This document shows positions 39,021 to 52,752 of a DNA stretch of 64,000 nucleotides, piece after piece. Source of the stretch: Elysia crispata. Its lineage: Eukaryota > Mollusca > Gastropoda > Plakobranchidae. The translations under genes and the position numbers were made by a program. The DNA lies in NCBI GenBank assembly GCA_033675545.1, contig JAWDGP010006506.1:384501-448500 (forward strand). The letters run 5' to 3'. Every line of letters starts with the position of its first letter. Position 1 is the stretch's first letter. The notes beneath the pieces were generated by a model, which had not been told where the DNA came from, did not search any database, and worked only from the letters and a program-made list of their open reading frames with translations.

Positions 39021-40665
39021 AAGTTAATGAGGCACTCAGATGTACCGATTGAGCAAAAAAAATTAAATTTTTCTGTCCTTTTCATTTTCAAGACACTAGG
39101 GTCGTGCGACATATTAGTTTTGGTCACAACAAACTTCCTTTCCAAGCATCAAAAGGGGCACCTTACCAGCATTTTTCCTGGCCCATATATAAAAAACTAC
39201 AACTTGCATGGCTAATTTTCTACCATGATTTAAGTACACAGTTTTTTTTCAGGTTTCTCAATACACAAATACCGAGAAACTATGACAGTTTTATCTAAAC
39301 CACGGCCTGAAATCAACACCTTTCCGCTATAGTCTGAGGCCTTACATTATAATAGTTTTTAAAAAGCACTTAAATAATATGAGACACCTACATACTTACT
39401 CTGTAAATTTAAATACAGAACTTCAAAACAAAAAAGATGCACCTGATGTCAATTCTTTCAATACAGATCTAGACCTAGATCTAGTATCTAATCTTAGCTA
39501 GATATCTATCTATTGCGTCTGACTCTGATTGAAACACACAAAGCAGAGACTATTGATCCATTTACTTGAAATTACTACAGTTGAGTCCAAATAATTCGAA
39601 TCCGCATAGTTCGAATTCTTGGATATTTTGAAGTCGTTTACTTTTACCGAATATTTCTCTATTAAAGCTTTATTGAAAAATATCAGATAGTTCGAATTTT
39701 TAAATGAAGATCCTGTTAATTCGAAGCGATTTTTGCACTATTTTTTTTATTCTGACAGTGAAAGCACTTTTCCAGGCCTGTAAAAAGTAAAGCAAAGTAC
39801 ATGTAGTGCTATGTTCCACACGGCAAGTGATTCTGGTGTGTGTGTGTTTGCCCACCTACGTTACAGGCAAGAGTCTGCAATACGGCTACATGAGAGAAAA
39901 GGGTTAGGCCCACCCCAACCCCCTTGCCCACTTGTTCGACATTTCTGATCTGTTAATAGTGTTATCCACATTTTTTTAACTCTCTTTCTCTATGTATTCT
40001 GATTATTCGAAGTCCTTTTTTTAATCCGAACGACTTCGAAATAAGCGGACTCGACTGTAGATCTAGCGATTCACAAAGTGTATTCTGAATATTTACTCTC
40101 AATAATTATTTAGCGAAGCCAGCCTAATCAATGCCTAGCCTATCTGATGCATTAGTGGCACAATATTGTAGATCTACATCTTGCCTATGGCAGATCATTT
40201 ACCTAATAATTTTGAATTAATCTAAACTTTAAAGACATTAGTAGTAGAGTAGAGTTAACTGACGTAGGCCTTATAAGTAATATTTTACCAACTGAATTGT
40301 TTTTATATCGTTTGACCCCAAACCTTTTTTAACTAATATAAGACTTGAAAAAGAAGTATAAAATTTTTACAGTAAGATATAGGAAAAGAAAATCTGTTCG
40401 GCACCTCGAAGAATTTTCTAAGCAAGAAAAATCTGAACAAAAAAAAACAGCAAGCATCAACACACTCACACACACCCAAAATGAGCTCATTTCTCATTTG
40501 TTTTGACTTTTTAGACAGTATACTTTTCTAGAGAATATTCCATCAGAACACTATTGTTTACAACATAGGATAAATTAATAAAGTTTCCTTCCTCTTTGAC
40601 CAAAACAGTTTCAACACCACCAGAAAATTACAAAGATACCAGAGATATCCTGAAGTGCCCGTCAT
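39021..40665. repeat. Diverged duplicate, copy A (partner 50816-52045)
   Basis: Aligns in direct orientation with 50816-52045. Shared blocks: gttaatgag...cagatgt, tggcccatatataaaaa, cacggcctgaaatc-acacctttcc, taattatttagcgaagcca, aatgcctagcctat-cgatgcattagtggcacaat, and ttgaccaaaacagtt. Identity about 75-80% by eye. Copy A contains the MITE at 39578-40057, absent from copy B. No protein-coding capacity; the unit is probably an unclassified mobile element. Confidence 0.8.
39578..40057. mobile_element. Tigger/pogo-like MITE, copy 2 (480 bp), with TA duplication
   Basis: Starts CAGTTGAGTCCAAATAATTC and ends GCGGACTCGACTG, with TA on both sides. It is the reverse orientation of the copy at 7672-8142, sharing the CACACCAGAAT/ATTCTGGTGTG block and the TTCGAA-rich ends. 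The paralogous site at 51361-51362 shows a single TA and no insertion, confirming the element boundaries. Confidence 0.9.
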
Positions 40666-43435
40666 TGCATCGGCATGTCTCATTAACCTGTGTGCCTGCC
40701 TCTCAATTTAGATAGTCACAGAAAATGCAATTTAAATAATCTAAAGATTCTTTCTTCTTTAGATAAAAAAAATTACAATGCAAATCTATAGATCTAAGGG
40801 TAGGACTTCCGATAAGGTACATTGCTTTAGTATATAATAAAGGATATTATGCCTTAGGTTTTTTTTTATATGATAATTCATTGTTAGAAAATGATTTAGC
40901 CATAACAAAAACCGGTAGGACTTTAGAATGGATACAGTGGTTTAGTATACTAAGAATAGATATTGGATATATGTTCCCATTGATTTTTATTGGTAATTCA
41001 TTGTTATAAATTGATTTATAAATACTTACTTGAGGCATTAATCAGTTTTATGTGGCAAATATTGGCCTGATGAAAATATGAATTGAGGGTGTTCTCAGAT
41101 CACTTCTCCATTTCTTATGAACAACATCACCAGAAATGAAATTTTGAGAATATACAATAGTCTTTCAAAATTCACCGGGTAATGAGTTGAACAATTGATA
41201 CAATGTAAAAAGTGTTTATTTGTTTTTCTTTCACATTATCGTAAAATTACGATAATTAAGGTAAGGTTTGGGGCTAGGGCTAGGAGTAAAATTAGGGTTA
41301 AAGCTAAGGTTAGGGCTTGGTTTAGGGTTAAGGTAAGGGTTAAGTTGCAAAGAAAAATATTAACCTTTAATTTTGATTCGTTACCATATTCTGGAAACTT
41401 GTTTTTAAATTGTCAAGGATCACTGACGTCACTAAGTGACCTTTCCTTTAAATTAGCACCATACATATTTTTTTAAGGCTTCCAGCTATCCACATCTACT
41501 TTAATGCACTGGTAAGTGCTATGTGTATGCTCTTACCTTTCTCTCCATAGCTGAGCGGAGGGAGTTCTGTTCCCGCAGGCACCACTTAGTTAGAATAAGC
41601 TCAATACTTCTATTCGGAAGTCCTTCCCAAAAACCAAACCCAATCTTTTTCTATGGCCCCATCAAACAAAGCCCTTTACAACTCATGTCCTGCTAACATG
41701 GTTACCTACGGGTAGGGAGGAAAACTGTACCATCGCCAGGGTCAGTTAGCCTCTGGACTGGGCATGTGGCAGAGCAGATTATCTGTGTCTGTACTATGTG
41801 TATTGTAGTTTACAACAAAGCGTCTAGATAGACTTTTGTTGTCAAAACAAATTATAAGTTACATTTATTTTTTTCCAACTTGACAACTTTAACATTTAAA
41901 TATGTTTCATGATTCTAAGTGTTTATCAAAGGACTAGTTGTAGACACAAGCTTGGAGAAAAGTAAGTTTTCAAAGAGAAGTTGATTGGATACAAAAATTT
42001 CAGTTTACAATAAATAGCAATTCCTTTGATGAAAGCTTGGATTTGCACTGAAAGTAAAGCACATGTATACGTAATTAATTTAGTGTGTGTGTGAGGAGGG
42101 AGTGGCGGGGATGAGAACTAAGCGAGAAAAGATTATAACTCATTTAGAACATGTAAACCTTTGAGTCTAGTTCCGTCTTTCATCTAAGCTAAAGCCACAA
42201 GAGTCTTTTGTTCAAAGAAACTACACACTATAATGCAGATACATATGTACAACTAAATAAACAATGCAGTTCTATTATAACCAAGCAAAGTGAGTGGGGT
42301 GGGGTGATAAGTGAGACAATAGAGAAGAAAGAAGACAATAGGACCAAACAGCACAGACCGCCCTCTCTGCTTATCAGGCGCTTCCATAATCATTGTCTCA
42401 AACAACTTATGAGACATCAAGTAAACGACTCGTTCAACAATCTGAATGCCAGCCTATACTTCCCGCCATTGCACACATAGTGACAGCTGACAACATATCA
42501 AAATCACCACCAACAAAAGCAAAGGCTTGATACTCTACATATACACCAAACTTTCAATCCATGGCTTTCTTGACACCTCAGTAAACCTCTCTCTTTCTCA
42601 CTCGGCTTTGCTGTAATAAAGAGGCTGTGATGTGATTGACCAGTAACAAGGTTCGTTAGGTATAATGCTACTAGCTGAAATCCACATGATTTTAGGAAGT
42701 CTGGGGGCAGTGGTCATGCCAACTCTTTGTCAAGACTCTGTATTGGGGGTGGGTTGGGGGCAAGTAAGGGGGAGGAGAAGGGCCATGTGGTAAAGTCAAT
42801 GCTGTCTAGTCCTTTCATTTGATCTTCGGTCATTGTAATAACCACATGCAAAGGAAGCAGGTTCCCCATGTATCAGTAACTTCAACTACCCATCTCATAA
42901 CATGGTTCCGACAGATGTGCTAAATTGCAATTTGTTCTTCACACCTCAGGGGCTGTTGATCGCCTCCCAGTAAACAGGGAGAAATTGTCACCTTTTCATT
43001 GGATGATATTCTTAGAAAAGATATATAAAGTCTGCTGTGTATATGAGATGGGGTGTTTAGAAGATAATGACATTTCAAAAGGCTCGACAGTCAACCACTA
43101 ATAATGATGGCATAGCAAGACCCAGCTGGGAGCCTCAACCCTTACATTTAATGGCATCGCAGCGCCCAGGTTATCGTCAGGGCTAAGCTTAAATATAATG
43201 GGTGCGCATTACTAGGGTTAAAAACAGCCACAACAAGTTCAATATTTTGTACGGATGTGCCTCTTCTGAAGAAGTCCTTAGATGTTTTAAAGAAAATAAT
43301 TTGATTAGATTAGTGCCTTCATTTTATTATGCAATGAAAAGCTGGCCAGTTTATGGTATCCACCATGGCCGCACTGTCAACATAGAACCGGAACCGCAAC
43401 ACTGCGTAATTACCTAGACCTAGATCTAGATCTAT
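40666..43435. other. No gene seen; AT-rich with short G-rich patches
   Basis: The plus-strand frame 42208-42480 has 90 codons without a recognisable domain. G-rich patches at 42745-42780. AGATCT island at 43420-43434. Confidence 0.5.
41261..41345 (+). repeat. Degenerate TTAGGG-like tract
   Basis: About 85 bp of variants such as gggctaggg, attagggtta, ggttagggc, tttagggttaagg, reading in the G-rich direction on the plus strand. Resembles an eroded interstitial telomere-type repeat; TTAGGG is the usual molluscan telomere unit. Confidence 0.6.
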
Positions 43436-44199
43436 GCCTGTATTCAAAAGAATTTAACGCTATCGTCAGGTTGTAATTAACTGTCTAACGCATGCGTTAA
43501 TTTAACGACGCATACAAAAGACAAATTTTCGCTAACGACATGTCGTTAGGTTATCATTAAGGGGGACTTTTTAAAGAGAGCTAACGATCACTTTAATGAT
43601 AGGCTCCCTAAAATTTTTACGATCACTTTAATGGACCTAGGTGACGAACACTTTCCAATCGCTTTGGTAATCAAGGAATTGTTTTTCTCTCCCAATATGG
43701 TGGCTTTGGGAGCGTTTGCAAGACAGACTTAATGCACTTTTTTTAATTCTTTAAATATACATTGTAATAAACCTAGATCTAGATTTGAAAAGAGTTGAAT
43801 AAAATCTGATGTCTATTTATTACTCAGCTGCAATTAACGGAAAATGATCAATTGTGTGTGAATGGTTCAATAAAAAAATTAAAAGATGGAAAAGAAAAAA
43901 ATCTATCGAGAGTACTATGAGTTCAGTTACTGAAGTCTTAGATCTACAGAAGTGATCTGAAATGTAGACTAGCCTAGACTTAGATCTAGATTGAAAATTC
44001 GATCTTTTCAAGTGTAGTAACGAAAAAAAACATTGCAAGTTTAATATTTTGCAAACATTACAGAATCTAGGAATTTGGAAGTGGTAAATGATGAATAGAC
44101 TAAAGTTTTTTAACCTACATGTAGTTTAAGTTTAATCGTCGTCACATACACCAGTAAGCCACGAAACAGAATTTCGTTACAAGATGGTATCACTAAACC

Positions 44200-44351
<152 letters not shown>

Positions 44352-44500
44352 TTGGCTTTATTCATTTATCAAGGCTGAGAAACTGCAATCAAACTCAAAC
44401 TACTTGAAATAAAGTTCAATGCATTTGTGATTCTGTACAGTTGCAGACTCTTGCAGACTATGACTACAGCATTAATTTAATGAAAATTCCTAGATCTTCA

Positions 44501-44535
<35 letters not shown>

Positions 44536-45628
44536 CCCCCCCAACCCCCCAGGTTTCTCTCATTTTTCTCTCTAAATGTATCTACATATCATCAAAGTAA
44601 AGAAAAAAGAAAGGAAGAGAGACAGGAAGACAGAAAACGAGAGAGAGGCAGGCAGAAAAACTTACTGACAGTGACACAGGGTATATACATCCATGATTGA
44701 AATCATGAAAAGAGAAGTACATGTTTTATTTTGTGGTGATTCCACAAACCGGTTTTCAAAATGCATGAGTTCCACAATTCTAGAGATTATATTCTTTTCA
44801 TTTTCTGTGTTTGTTTCTTTTTTAAACCTCATTAACATCATCATTATTATTATTATTTGCTATTACTTAAAAAAATGTTTTTACATTTCAGCCCTGATAA
44901 GTCTAGCTTCATAGAAGATGAGAATATTATTTTCAAAAACCCATAACGTCTGATTTTAAACATAATAACAAAAAGTGAGCACAAAGCATTGAATTAAAAA
45001 AAAAATTAAAAGATTAAAAAAATAATTATAGTGAGATGTAATCATACATATACATGTATATATTTCTCTCTCATACTTTGATAGTGGTAAACTGATTTTT
45101 TAAATGAGCTGAATCATCAGTCATTATTGAACTCATGAGATTTTGCCTTAGGCTTGCTTATAGAATTAGGACATTTTTTTAATAAAGCCCAATGGAAGCC
45201 ATTATTTTAAATAAAAACATTTCATTCTTTATTCACTTGGAAATTTTAGAACATTGTTTATTCAGAAAAAAAAAACCCAAATGATTTCAGAAAATGAAAT
45301 CTCTTGAAACAAAGTGATTTCAATATTGGACTTTACAAATGGTACATAGAGTGCAATCTCTTTTTTCTTGGTGAAATTTAGGTAACCATAATGTTTTATT
45401 TACCAAGAAATACAAAAGCATTACTTTTTTTATGAAATGCATCACTTTATGTTATTCAACTTTTTCAATCTGCAGTTTTCAATAAGTAAAGAGTGGAGAC
45501 CTTATTGTTTTCCCCCAATACCTTTAACAAGTTACAGAGACTGAAAACAGGCAGCTCAACAAATTTATCAATAAATTTCCTGCAGTAAAAATGAATTTTT
45601 TCATTACAATATTCCAAATTTAAAAGTA

Positions 45629-46838
45629 CAGTAGAATCACTTTAAACCGAAAGCTGCTAAACCGAAAAATTCGATGAACCGGAAAAAAAATCTATAAATT
45701 GTGCGAATTTCCTCTTTGCCTTTACACCCTTTCTCGCGATAAACTGAAATGCTTCGAAACGGCACTACCTTTAAATCGAAATAACTTTTCTCTATTTTTT
45801 CTCTTTCTTCCCTTTCTCTTTATTAATCCAGAGGGAAAAAAATCAAAAACACCCAATGCTTAGTACACGTAATTGAATGAAGGGAAGAGTAGGCGTTTTT
45901 TGACAATCTAATAGTTGATGGGGGGTGGGGGAGGGGCAAACCGATCAAGCCCTGCACTAGACCTGCAAGCACACAGTCGATGAATGGGAATGGGGAGGGG
46001 TGGTGGCAGTGTTCAGGGATGGTGATTGGACATTCACGCAAGGGATCGCCACTGCACCGTCTCGCTCGTGCAGTTAGTGATTGTGCTTTAGCGTGTGTAT
46101 ATGTGTGAATAGAGGTCTAGTGCTTTGTGAGACGGTGGATTTAGACACACGGAGCCTTCTTTCTTTGTCTGACGCACTGATACTGACATTAGTGACAGTG
46201 ATACTGCATTCTTTGTAAGGCAGTTGTATGTTCTTCAACATGGGGAGACAGGCACCGTGACACACACACACACACACACACACCGCCACAGTTCCAGTTT
46301 TTACATCATCGGCATTGAACATCGACGCAGTGCTGCTGATCACTACATGTACTTTAATTTCTAATTTGCATTAGGCCTACAACTTGCGATAGTTTTCAAC
46401 ATTTAGCTTTATCCAGCTCTAAGACGTCGAAAAGAAAGCACTCTGCTTACACATTGGAATTTAAACAGAAAATCTTATCCGAAGTGGATGAAAACAACCT
46501 ATCGAAGACATAGATCTGTAAAAAACATAGCATCCCAAACTCAACGCTGTCTACAATTTTGAAAGACAGGGAGAAGTTACAGAAGGCTCGTGAAGATTCG
46601 AAATTTTGACCGACTACCAAGAAAATGAAACTTTGCAGTCATGAAGAGCTGGAAGAAGCAGTGTTTCTCTGGTTTTGACAAGCCAGGGGAATGCATGTTC
46701 CATTTTCAGGCCCAGTTATTATTGGCAAGGCAACAGAAATAGCGATTACTTCCCCTGAAAAATGACCGAAAAGAAAACTAACTTTAAACCAAATGAATTC
46801 AAAGGGCCCCAAAATTTCGGTTTAAAGTGATTCTACTG
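45629..46838 (+). mobile_element. Tigger-family DNA transposon remnant (1.2 kb)
   Basis: Perfect 24-bp terminal inverted repeats starting CAGTAGAATCACTTTAAACC, with TA on both sides (45627-45628 and 46839-46840). Contains a (CA)n tract at 46257-46283 and the decayed N-terminal part of a Tigger transposase (46415-46752). The DDE catalytic half is deleted. Confidence 0.9.
46415..46752 (+). pseudogene. Tigger transposase N-terminal remnant
   Basis: Reads SSKTSKRKHSAYTLEFKQKI, LSEVDENNLSKT, stop, CKKHSIPNSTLSTILKDREK, EELEEAVFLWF, stop, QARGMHVPFSGPVIIGKATE: the first and second helix-turn-helix (CENP-B-type) DNA-binding regions of a Tigger transposase. Three internal stops. No catalytic domain follows before the right terminal repeat. 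Confidence 0.85.
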
Positions 46839-46841
46839 TAA

Positions 46842-47228
46842 TTTACAATATTTATCCACTACATGTAGACTATATATGTAATATAATTTAATATCATTTT
46901 GCAGAAGTGTAAAAATCTGTTTTCTTGATTTCTTTAAATGATTAATTGTCCTCAAAAAAAGAAAAAGAAATAAAAATAAGAATAAGAAAATTGAAGGCTT
47001 AAAAGAAGCCAGTCATTTGGAGTGCACCATTTAAAAAAATCTTTCTGTTTAGAAAAGACGCTAAAAAGACCAACTACATAACCAAATTTACTTTAAAAGT
47101 GAGCAGTGATATTTTAAAAAGACATTGAATTAAGCAAATCACAACTGTGATAGAAACTAAATATTGCTGAAATTGCACATGCTGATCTCAAATGATATAT
47201 AGCTGATTTTTTCATTCAGATTATAAAA

Positions 47229-47289
<61 letters not shown>

Positions 47290-48876
47290 ACAAAACATGT
47301 AAGAGATAGAGAAGTCATTTAGTAATGGCTAAAAGTTTCAGTTCAAAGACTTGCTAATAAATAACCTCTTTCCATCCAGTTTTAAAAAGATTGTATTTAT
47401 TGTTCCTTCAACTGAACAAGCTGGCCACTAAACATTTCAATTATACTCCTCAACAAAAAGAACAAAAAGATGTGTATATATTTTGAAATACACAAAGACT
47501 GAAAATATGTGAATAATGTTGCATTTTTTTTTAATTTATCAAGTTTTGAAATTGATTTCATAAAGTATTGGTATATGGATAGCAAATGAGGGGGGTGAGG
47601 GGGGGGAACCACAGACTTAAAAAAAAATGTATTAATATCTAGTGGTTGTTAAAAAAGTTTGATTAAATTAAAGGAGATCCATTGCAAGCTCATTTATGTA
47701 GTGCCCAAGATACTGTATTATTTCAGTATTATTTAATGTCATCTCAACTGAGCTTTTTTATTTTTTTAATGGAAACCAGGCGTAGAACACACATTTAACA
47801 TCATTAATTTGATGTGAATGGTTATTAAGAAGAGTACAAATTTCAAATAAAATAATGAGTATGTTGTGCCCATCAGGAGGGTATTTTATACCTAGAAATA
47901 GTAGAATGTTTTCAACTATGCTTTTCCTTTATAATCATAATCTGTAAAGACTTTTCGAAATAAATTGGAAAATGAGAGTAACCAGGAAAAAAGCCATAAT
48001 ATACAAAAGAAGGTAGTCAAACCAAGGGATATTTATGATTTAAATTCATCCTAATGTCAGCTGCATTAAGAGAAAGTATTGCTACAGGTCCAATTCTTAA
48101 TTTTTTTTTGTACACTTTTATAAGGAATATCCCATTTTCAGCAACATTACTACCAATGGACATTAATGAAGGGCCTTTCCCATCTAAATCTTGAAAAAAA
48201 ACTTGGCGTGGGCTATAAATATAATGATTGGAAACATTTTACCCATATGAAATTGAACAAATAACTTAGTCTAGGTGATCTTTTAGTTTATTTAGACTCA
48301 GTCAAAGAGTAAATTATGCAAAGGACTTTGACTTTACCTTAATAAATTATAATTTAGATCTAGATACAGATGCAGGTTTGCTTTAAGGCCTGGATCTAGA
48401 TCTAGGCATAATCCTTATATAAATCGAATGAGAGATAACATGCTGGGAACTTAGTTGACTAAAATTTTACTCCTGAACTCGATTCTAAACAGCAATTATT
48501 GTTCCACATCTTACAATGCATTGCATTGAGTTTCCAAAGTCTAGATTAACTGTAGGCATTGTTATGATTGTAGCTCTAAATAAGCTTAGATCTAAATCTA
48601 GCTCTATGTTAGATCAGATGAGGGACACTATGTTAAAGCAAAGACTACAAATTTTTTTTTTTTAAACAAGTTTCATCCTTGGGTTGCAGCTAGAACAAGA
48701 ACCATTAATCTACTTAATGTTCCAAACAGCTTTTTTCTACACGCCTACATTAAATATAGTTATCAAGCCCGACGTGAAATGTAAACAAGGCAACAGCCTT
48801 AACTTCCGGGGTGAAAACTGACAATTTTTTGCAAAACACGCCAAAAGTAAATGATAAATTAATTATCTCGGACATT
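46842..48876. other. No gene seen; (TA)n at 47233-47284
   Basis: A pure TA tract of about 52 bp. AGATCT islands at 48355-48365 and 48390-48402. No supportable exon. Confidence 0.55.
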
Positions 48877-49031
48877 ATTTTTAACGCTATCGTTAGAAAA
48901 TGTTTTGAATGCCACTTTGTTAACGATGTCGTTAGAAATTCTTTTGAATACGTCTTTATTTACGATATCGTTATACAGAAAGGTCGCTAATTTTACGAGT
49001 GCGTTAAATCTAAAATGTTTTGAATACGGCC

Positions 49032-50688
49032 ATAGATCTCTATAGATCAGACCCGGCAAAGTCAAAATTATCGAATAATGTTTCATTCGATTCAAAGATG
49101 GTAGTTTAATTAAGATGACAAGCCTGGATTAAAAAAAAAAAAAAGAGAGAAATAGAGGTTAGATTCTAGATCCAGTTTTCTGACTCGAGTCTTATCAAAA
49201 TCTAATCTAGATCTAGATCTAGATCTAGACTTATATCGGGGTCTAGAATCTAGATCGGAAGGACTTCTGAATGGGCACGTACCTCTATCATATAAAGCTT
49301 AAAGTAAGTCAAACATCAATTCCATTTAACATTAATGCACCATCCATGACTAGATTTTACATTTTGAAAGTGTTAGATCTAGATCTAGATCTAGATCTAG
49401 ACAGTTTAGCCTTGACTCGGCAAGTTGAGAACCTGACCCAAAAAATGGCTATTTTAAATGAAAATATGCTCTGTGTAACTTTTTTGCGGGGGAAGGAATA
49501 TTTACTCAGCCGTTCATTGTAAGGCAGCTGGTTTTTACACGAACATCGTGTTTAGACTTAATGAAAAAAATGTCTTTTACAACAGAAAATATTATTTGAT
49601 TATCGAAATAGACATATCCTCTCAAAAAACTCGATTTGTTTCTTTTGTCTTTATAAACTATGGATCTTCACAAATTACATACAACATGCAACAGAAACCA
49701 AAAAAAAATTAATGACTACGCCTTTCACCTCATGATGATTTAAAGATAAAAAATTATGTTCATGAACTGTTGATGCATGCGTTATATTTGTTACTGCTGT
49801 ATAGAATCTATTCCATCTATAAAATTATAATCTTTAAACTTAGCGAGCATACAAACCACATGTTTTGTTTTTGTTTTTGTTTTTTTTTGTTTTGTTTTAC
49901 GTAAGTTGCAAGTGACAGTTCATATCTGAGATCCGCCGGATGAGAACTTCCAAAATAATGTGTCTTTTGTCTTTCAGGGAACGAAGCATGGCTTGAGGCC
50001 AGATTGGAGAACTTGATTATTTGTAACTTTTTTTTGTGGTTTTCTTTTTTCACCATAAAAAAAGATACATGATCAATTTTGATTTTGACTAGAGTATGAT
50101 TGAACTTAAAGGCAGTGCTCTTGTCAGCGCAACAGTTGGCATGTTCTACAAGGGCCTTTTAACATTTCACTTTAAGTTTGGAGATGTGGCTCTGAATGAT
50201 ACAAAATAATTTTAAAATCAGAAATCAAACTTTAAAATTTAGCTCCATGAAAATTTCTATTACAATGGACAAAAGAAAATCTGAGATAAGGAGAGTTTGA
50301 AAAGTTTTCGATTATCCATGCTCTGTGTTACAAACAACAACACATAGCCTCTAGTGCGCTCAGCATGTACAAGATTCATTGTGAACACGAAGTCATTCAC
50401 AGACAAGAATACATTTTAATTGCTAAAAACATATTTATTTTTGAAAAAGGAGAGGATATAGTCTTGCTAAACACCATTGTCCTTAAGAAATTGGTCTGGA
50501 AGATGGAGTCCAGTTGTAGTTTGGAATACTTATTGGATCAGAATTTTTTAATTCCGGTGACACATGAAGTTTCAATCTCTGCATCATTAAAAAAAATCCA
50601 TCTAGGAATTGTTTTATTCTTGCAAAAGCTTCACGGATGATTTTCAAAACAGACCAAGTGGTCCAAAGTAATGTGACGTCTTCGAAAT

Positions 50689-50690
<2 letters not shown>
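49032..50690. other. No recognised gene; AGATCT islands
   Basis: tctagatctagatctagatc arrays at 49203-49230 and 49374-49402. The minus-strand frame 50692-50483 (starting MDFEDVTLLWTTWSVLKIIR) has protein-like composition with no stops over 69 codons, but no family is recognised. Confidence 0.45.
49201..49403. repeat. AGATCT/CTAGAT hexamer islands (example of a window-wide family)
   Basis: Two pure (CTAGAT)n-type tracts of about 27-29 bp within 200 bp. Similar short tracts occur near 14430, 14515, 19030, 19800, 30056, 39465, 43422, 48355, 51262, 51290, 61565 and 62485. The hexamer AGATCT is self-complementary, as is TCTAGA. Confidence 0.85.

Positions 50691-50750
<60 letters not shown>
50691..50750. 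repeat. (TA)n microsatellite
   Basis: About 60 bp of pure TA. Confidence 0.95.
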
Positions 50751-50754
<4 letters not shown>

Positions 50755-50815
50755 CATTCAAATAAAAGCGAACTTGAGAAGCTTGGAACGCGAACTCCTA
50801 TTCAACACACACCAT

Positions 50816-52045
50816 AGGTTAATGAGAAACGCAGATGTCCCGACTGAGCAAAAACTTCAATTTTTCTGCCCTTTTGTTTCGCGGTCTCCAAGGTAGTCCG
50901 ATATGACAACAAGCATGAAAGGGACACCCCATCAGCATTGTTAATGGCCCATATATAAAAAGTTTACAACTTCTGTGGCTATTTTTCTACCGTGATTAAA
51001 GTTGACAGTGTTCTCAATTCACAAAAATCGAGAAACTATGGCTTTTTATCTAAATCACGGCCTGAAATCGACACCTTTCCTCTACAGACTGAAGTCTGAG
51101 GCCGTACGGCAAGTTACGCGATTACTCAAACTGACACCTTTCAATATCAATTTAAAACAAACAACATTTAAATAATATGTGGCATCCACAAACTTCCCCT
51201 GTAAATTTAAATACAGTAGTTAAAAAAAAAAGATGCACCTGGTGCCAATTCTTTCCATATAGATCTAGATCTAGACCTAGCTAGATGTCTAGATCTAGAT
51301 CTAGTGGGTCAGATTAAAAAGCCCGAAGCAGTGACTATTGGTCAATAAACTTGAAATTACTAGAGCTAGATCTAACGATTTACAAAGTATATTCTGAATA
51401 TTGTGAAGCAATAATTATTTAGCGAAGCCAATCTAATCAATGCCTAGCCTATCCGATGCATTAGTGGCACAATATCGTAGATCTACATATAGCCTGTGGC
51501 AGATCAAATATTTGATTTTGAATATATTGAAATTTTAAAGACATTCAGGGAGATAAACCCCCACGTTTTTTTAACATTTAAAGCACGTAATATTTTACCA
51601 ATTGAATTATGTTTATGTAATTGGGCTCCAAACATATTTTTAACTTATAAGGCACGAAAAAGAAATATAAAGCTCCAACTGTAGGATAGAGTCTAAGCAA
51701 ATCTGTTCGGCACGTCAAAACATTTTCGAAACAAGAAAAATCTGAAACTAAATAAAACCAGCAAACAGAAACATACACTCACACCAAAATTGATCTCATC
51801 TCTAATTTATTTTAACCTTGTAGGCAGTAACGCATTTAAAAAAAAATTCTGCAAACTTTCACAAAAGTGCACTTTTTAAGAAATAAATGATTATCAGTTT
51901 TTAGGAAACTTCTTAAAGACAATATTCCAACAGATCACCTTTGTTTACAACATAGGATAAATACAGCTTCCACCTTCTTTGACCAAAACAGTTATGGCGG
52001 CACCGGAAAATTACGAAAATACCCGGGGCATCGCGAAGGACCTGT
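50816..52045. repeat. Diverged duplicate, copy B (partner 39021-40665)
   Basis: Same unit as copy A, without the Tigger-like MITE (empty TA at 51361-51362). It carries an AGATCT island at 51262-51302 where copy A has a shorter one at 39465-39483, and about 90 extra bases at 51830-51920. Confidence 0.8.
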
Positions 52046-52752
52046 CTGTGTATCTGTCCGTTCCTTAATCTGTGACACACACTTTTGAAACTTTGTAGTC
52101 GTCTACAGCATTCATGTGGCTAGATTCTAAATCATAAAAAATTAACGCAAACTGCTCTCCTCGATTTTCCAAAATGCTTTGTTTCGTCAACATAGGCTAA
52201 CTTACGATCACCAACTTCTCACGATTTTTTTTCTTTCTTTAAAAACAAAAATCTTTCTTATTCGATTTGAGGTGTAGTTCTAAGTTTAAATAACTGCGTG
52301 GCTTAGCATTCCCGCAAGGCAGTGCACTTTAATGCACTTAATGCAAAAATTCAGAGTTTCTAAGAAACGTTTTAAAGGATCTTTAAAAAAAAAAAAAAAC
52401 ATATTGTGAAAGAAGAGAATAATATTATTAAGTCGATTTCCTTTATTCAAAAAGGAATTAAGTTCTATATCTAAATTTTGTGTATAGAATTAGAATTATC
52501 GAAATATCTAGATTCTAGGTAAAGATGGATAAGTGGAGGCATACTTAGGATCATGTAAATAAATGGAGGGATATCAAGACTATTTATAAGCCTCTTTAAA
52601 TACAGACAAGCACCCCAGCCTCGGCAAATTGACACCAGAGTCCTGTTTGTAGAACGGCGTTTTAAGCTTGGGTGAAAATTAGAGGGTTTTTACGAATTAA
52701 GGACTATTGGACAATAGTCGCTTTCACAATAAATGAACTCGTAAAAATCAAG
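52046..52752. other. No gene seen
   Basis: AT-rich flank of the pogo element. Confidence 0.55.

Noticed and set aside
49271-49522. Frame with a repeated Leu-Asp stretch
   Set aside because: Translation of the CTAGAT island.
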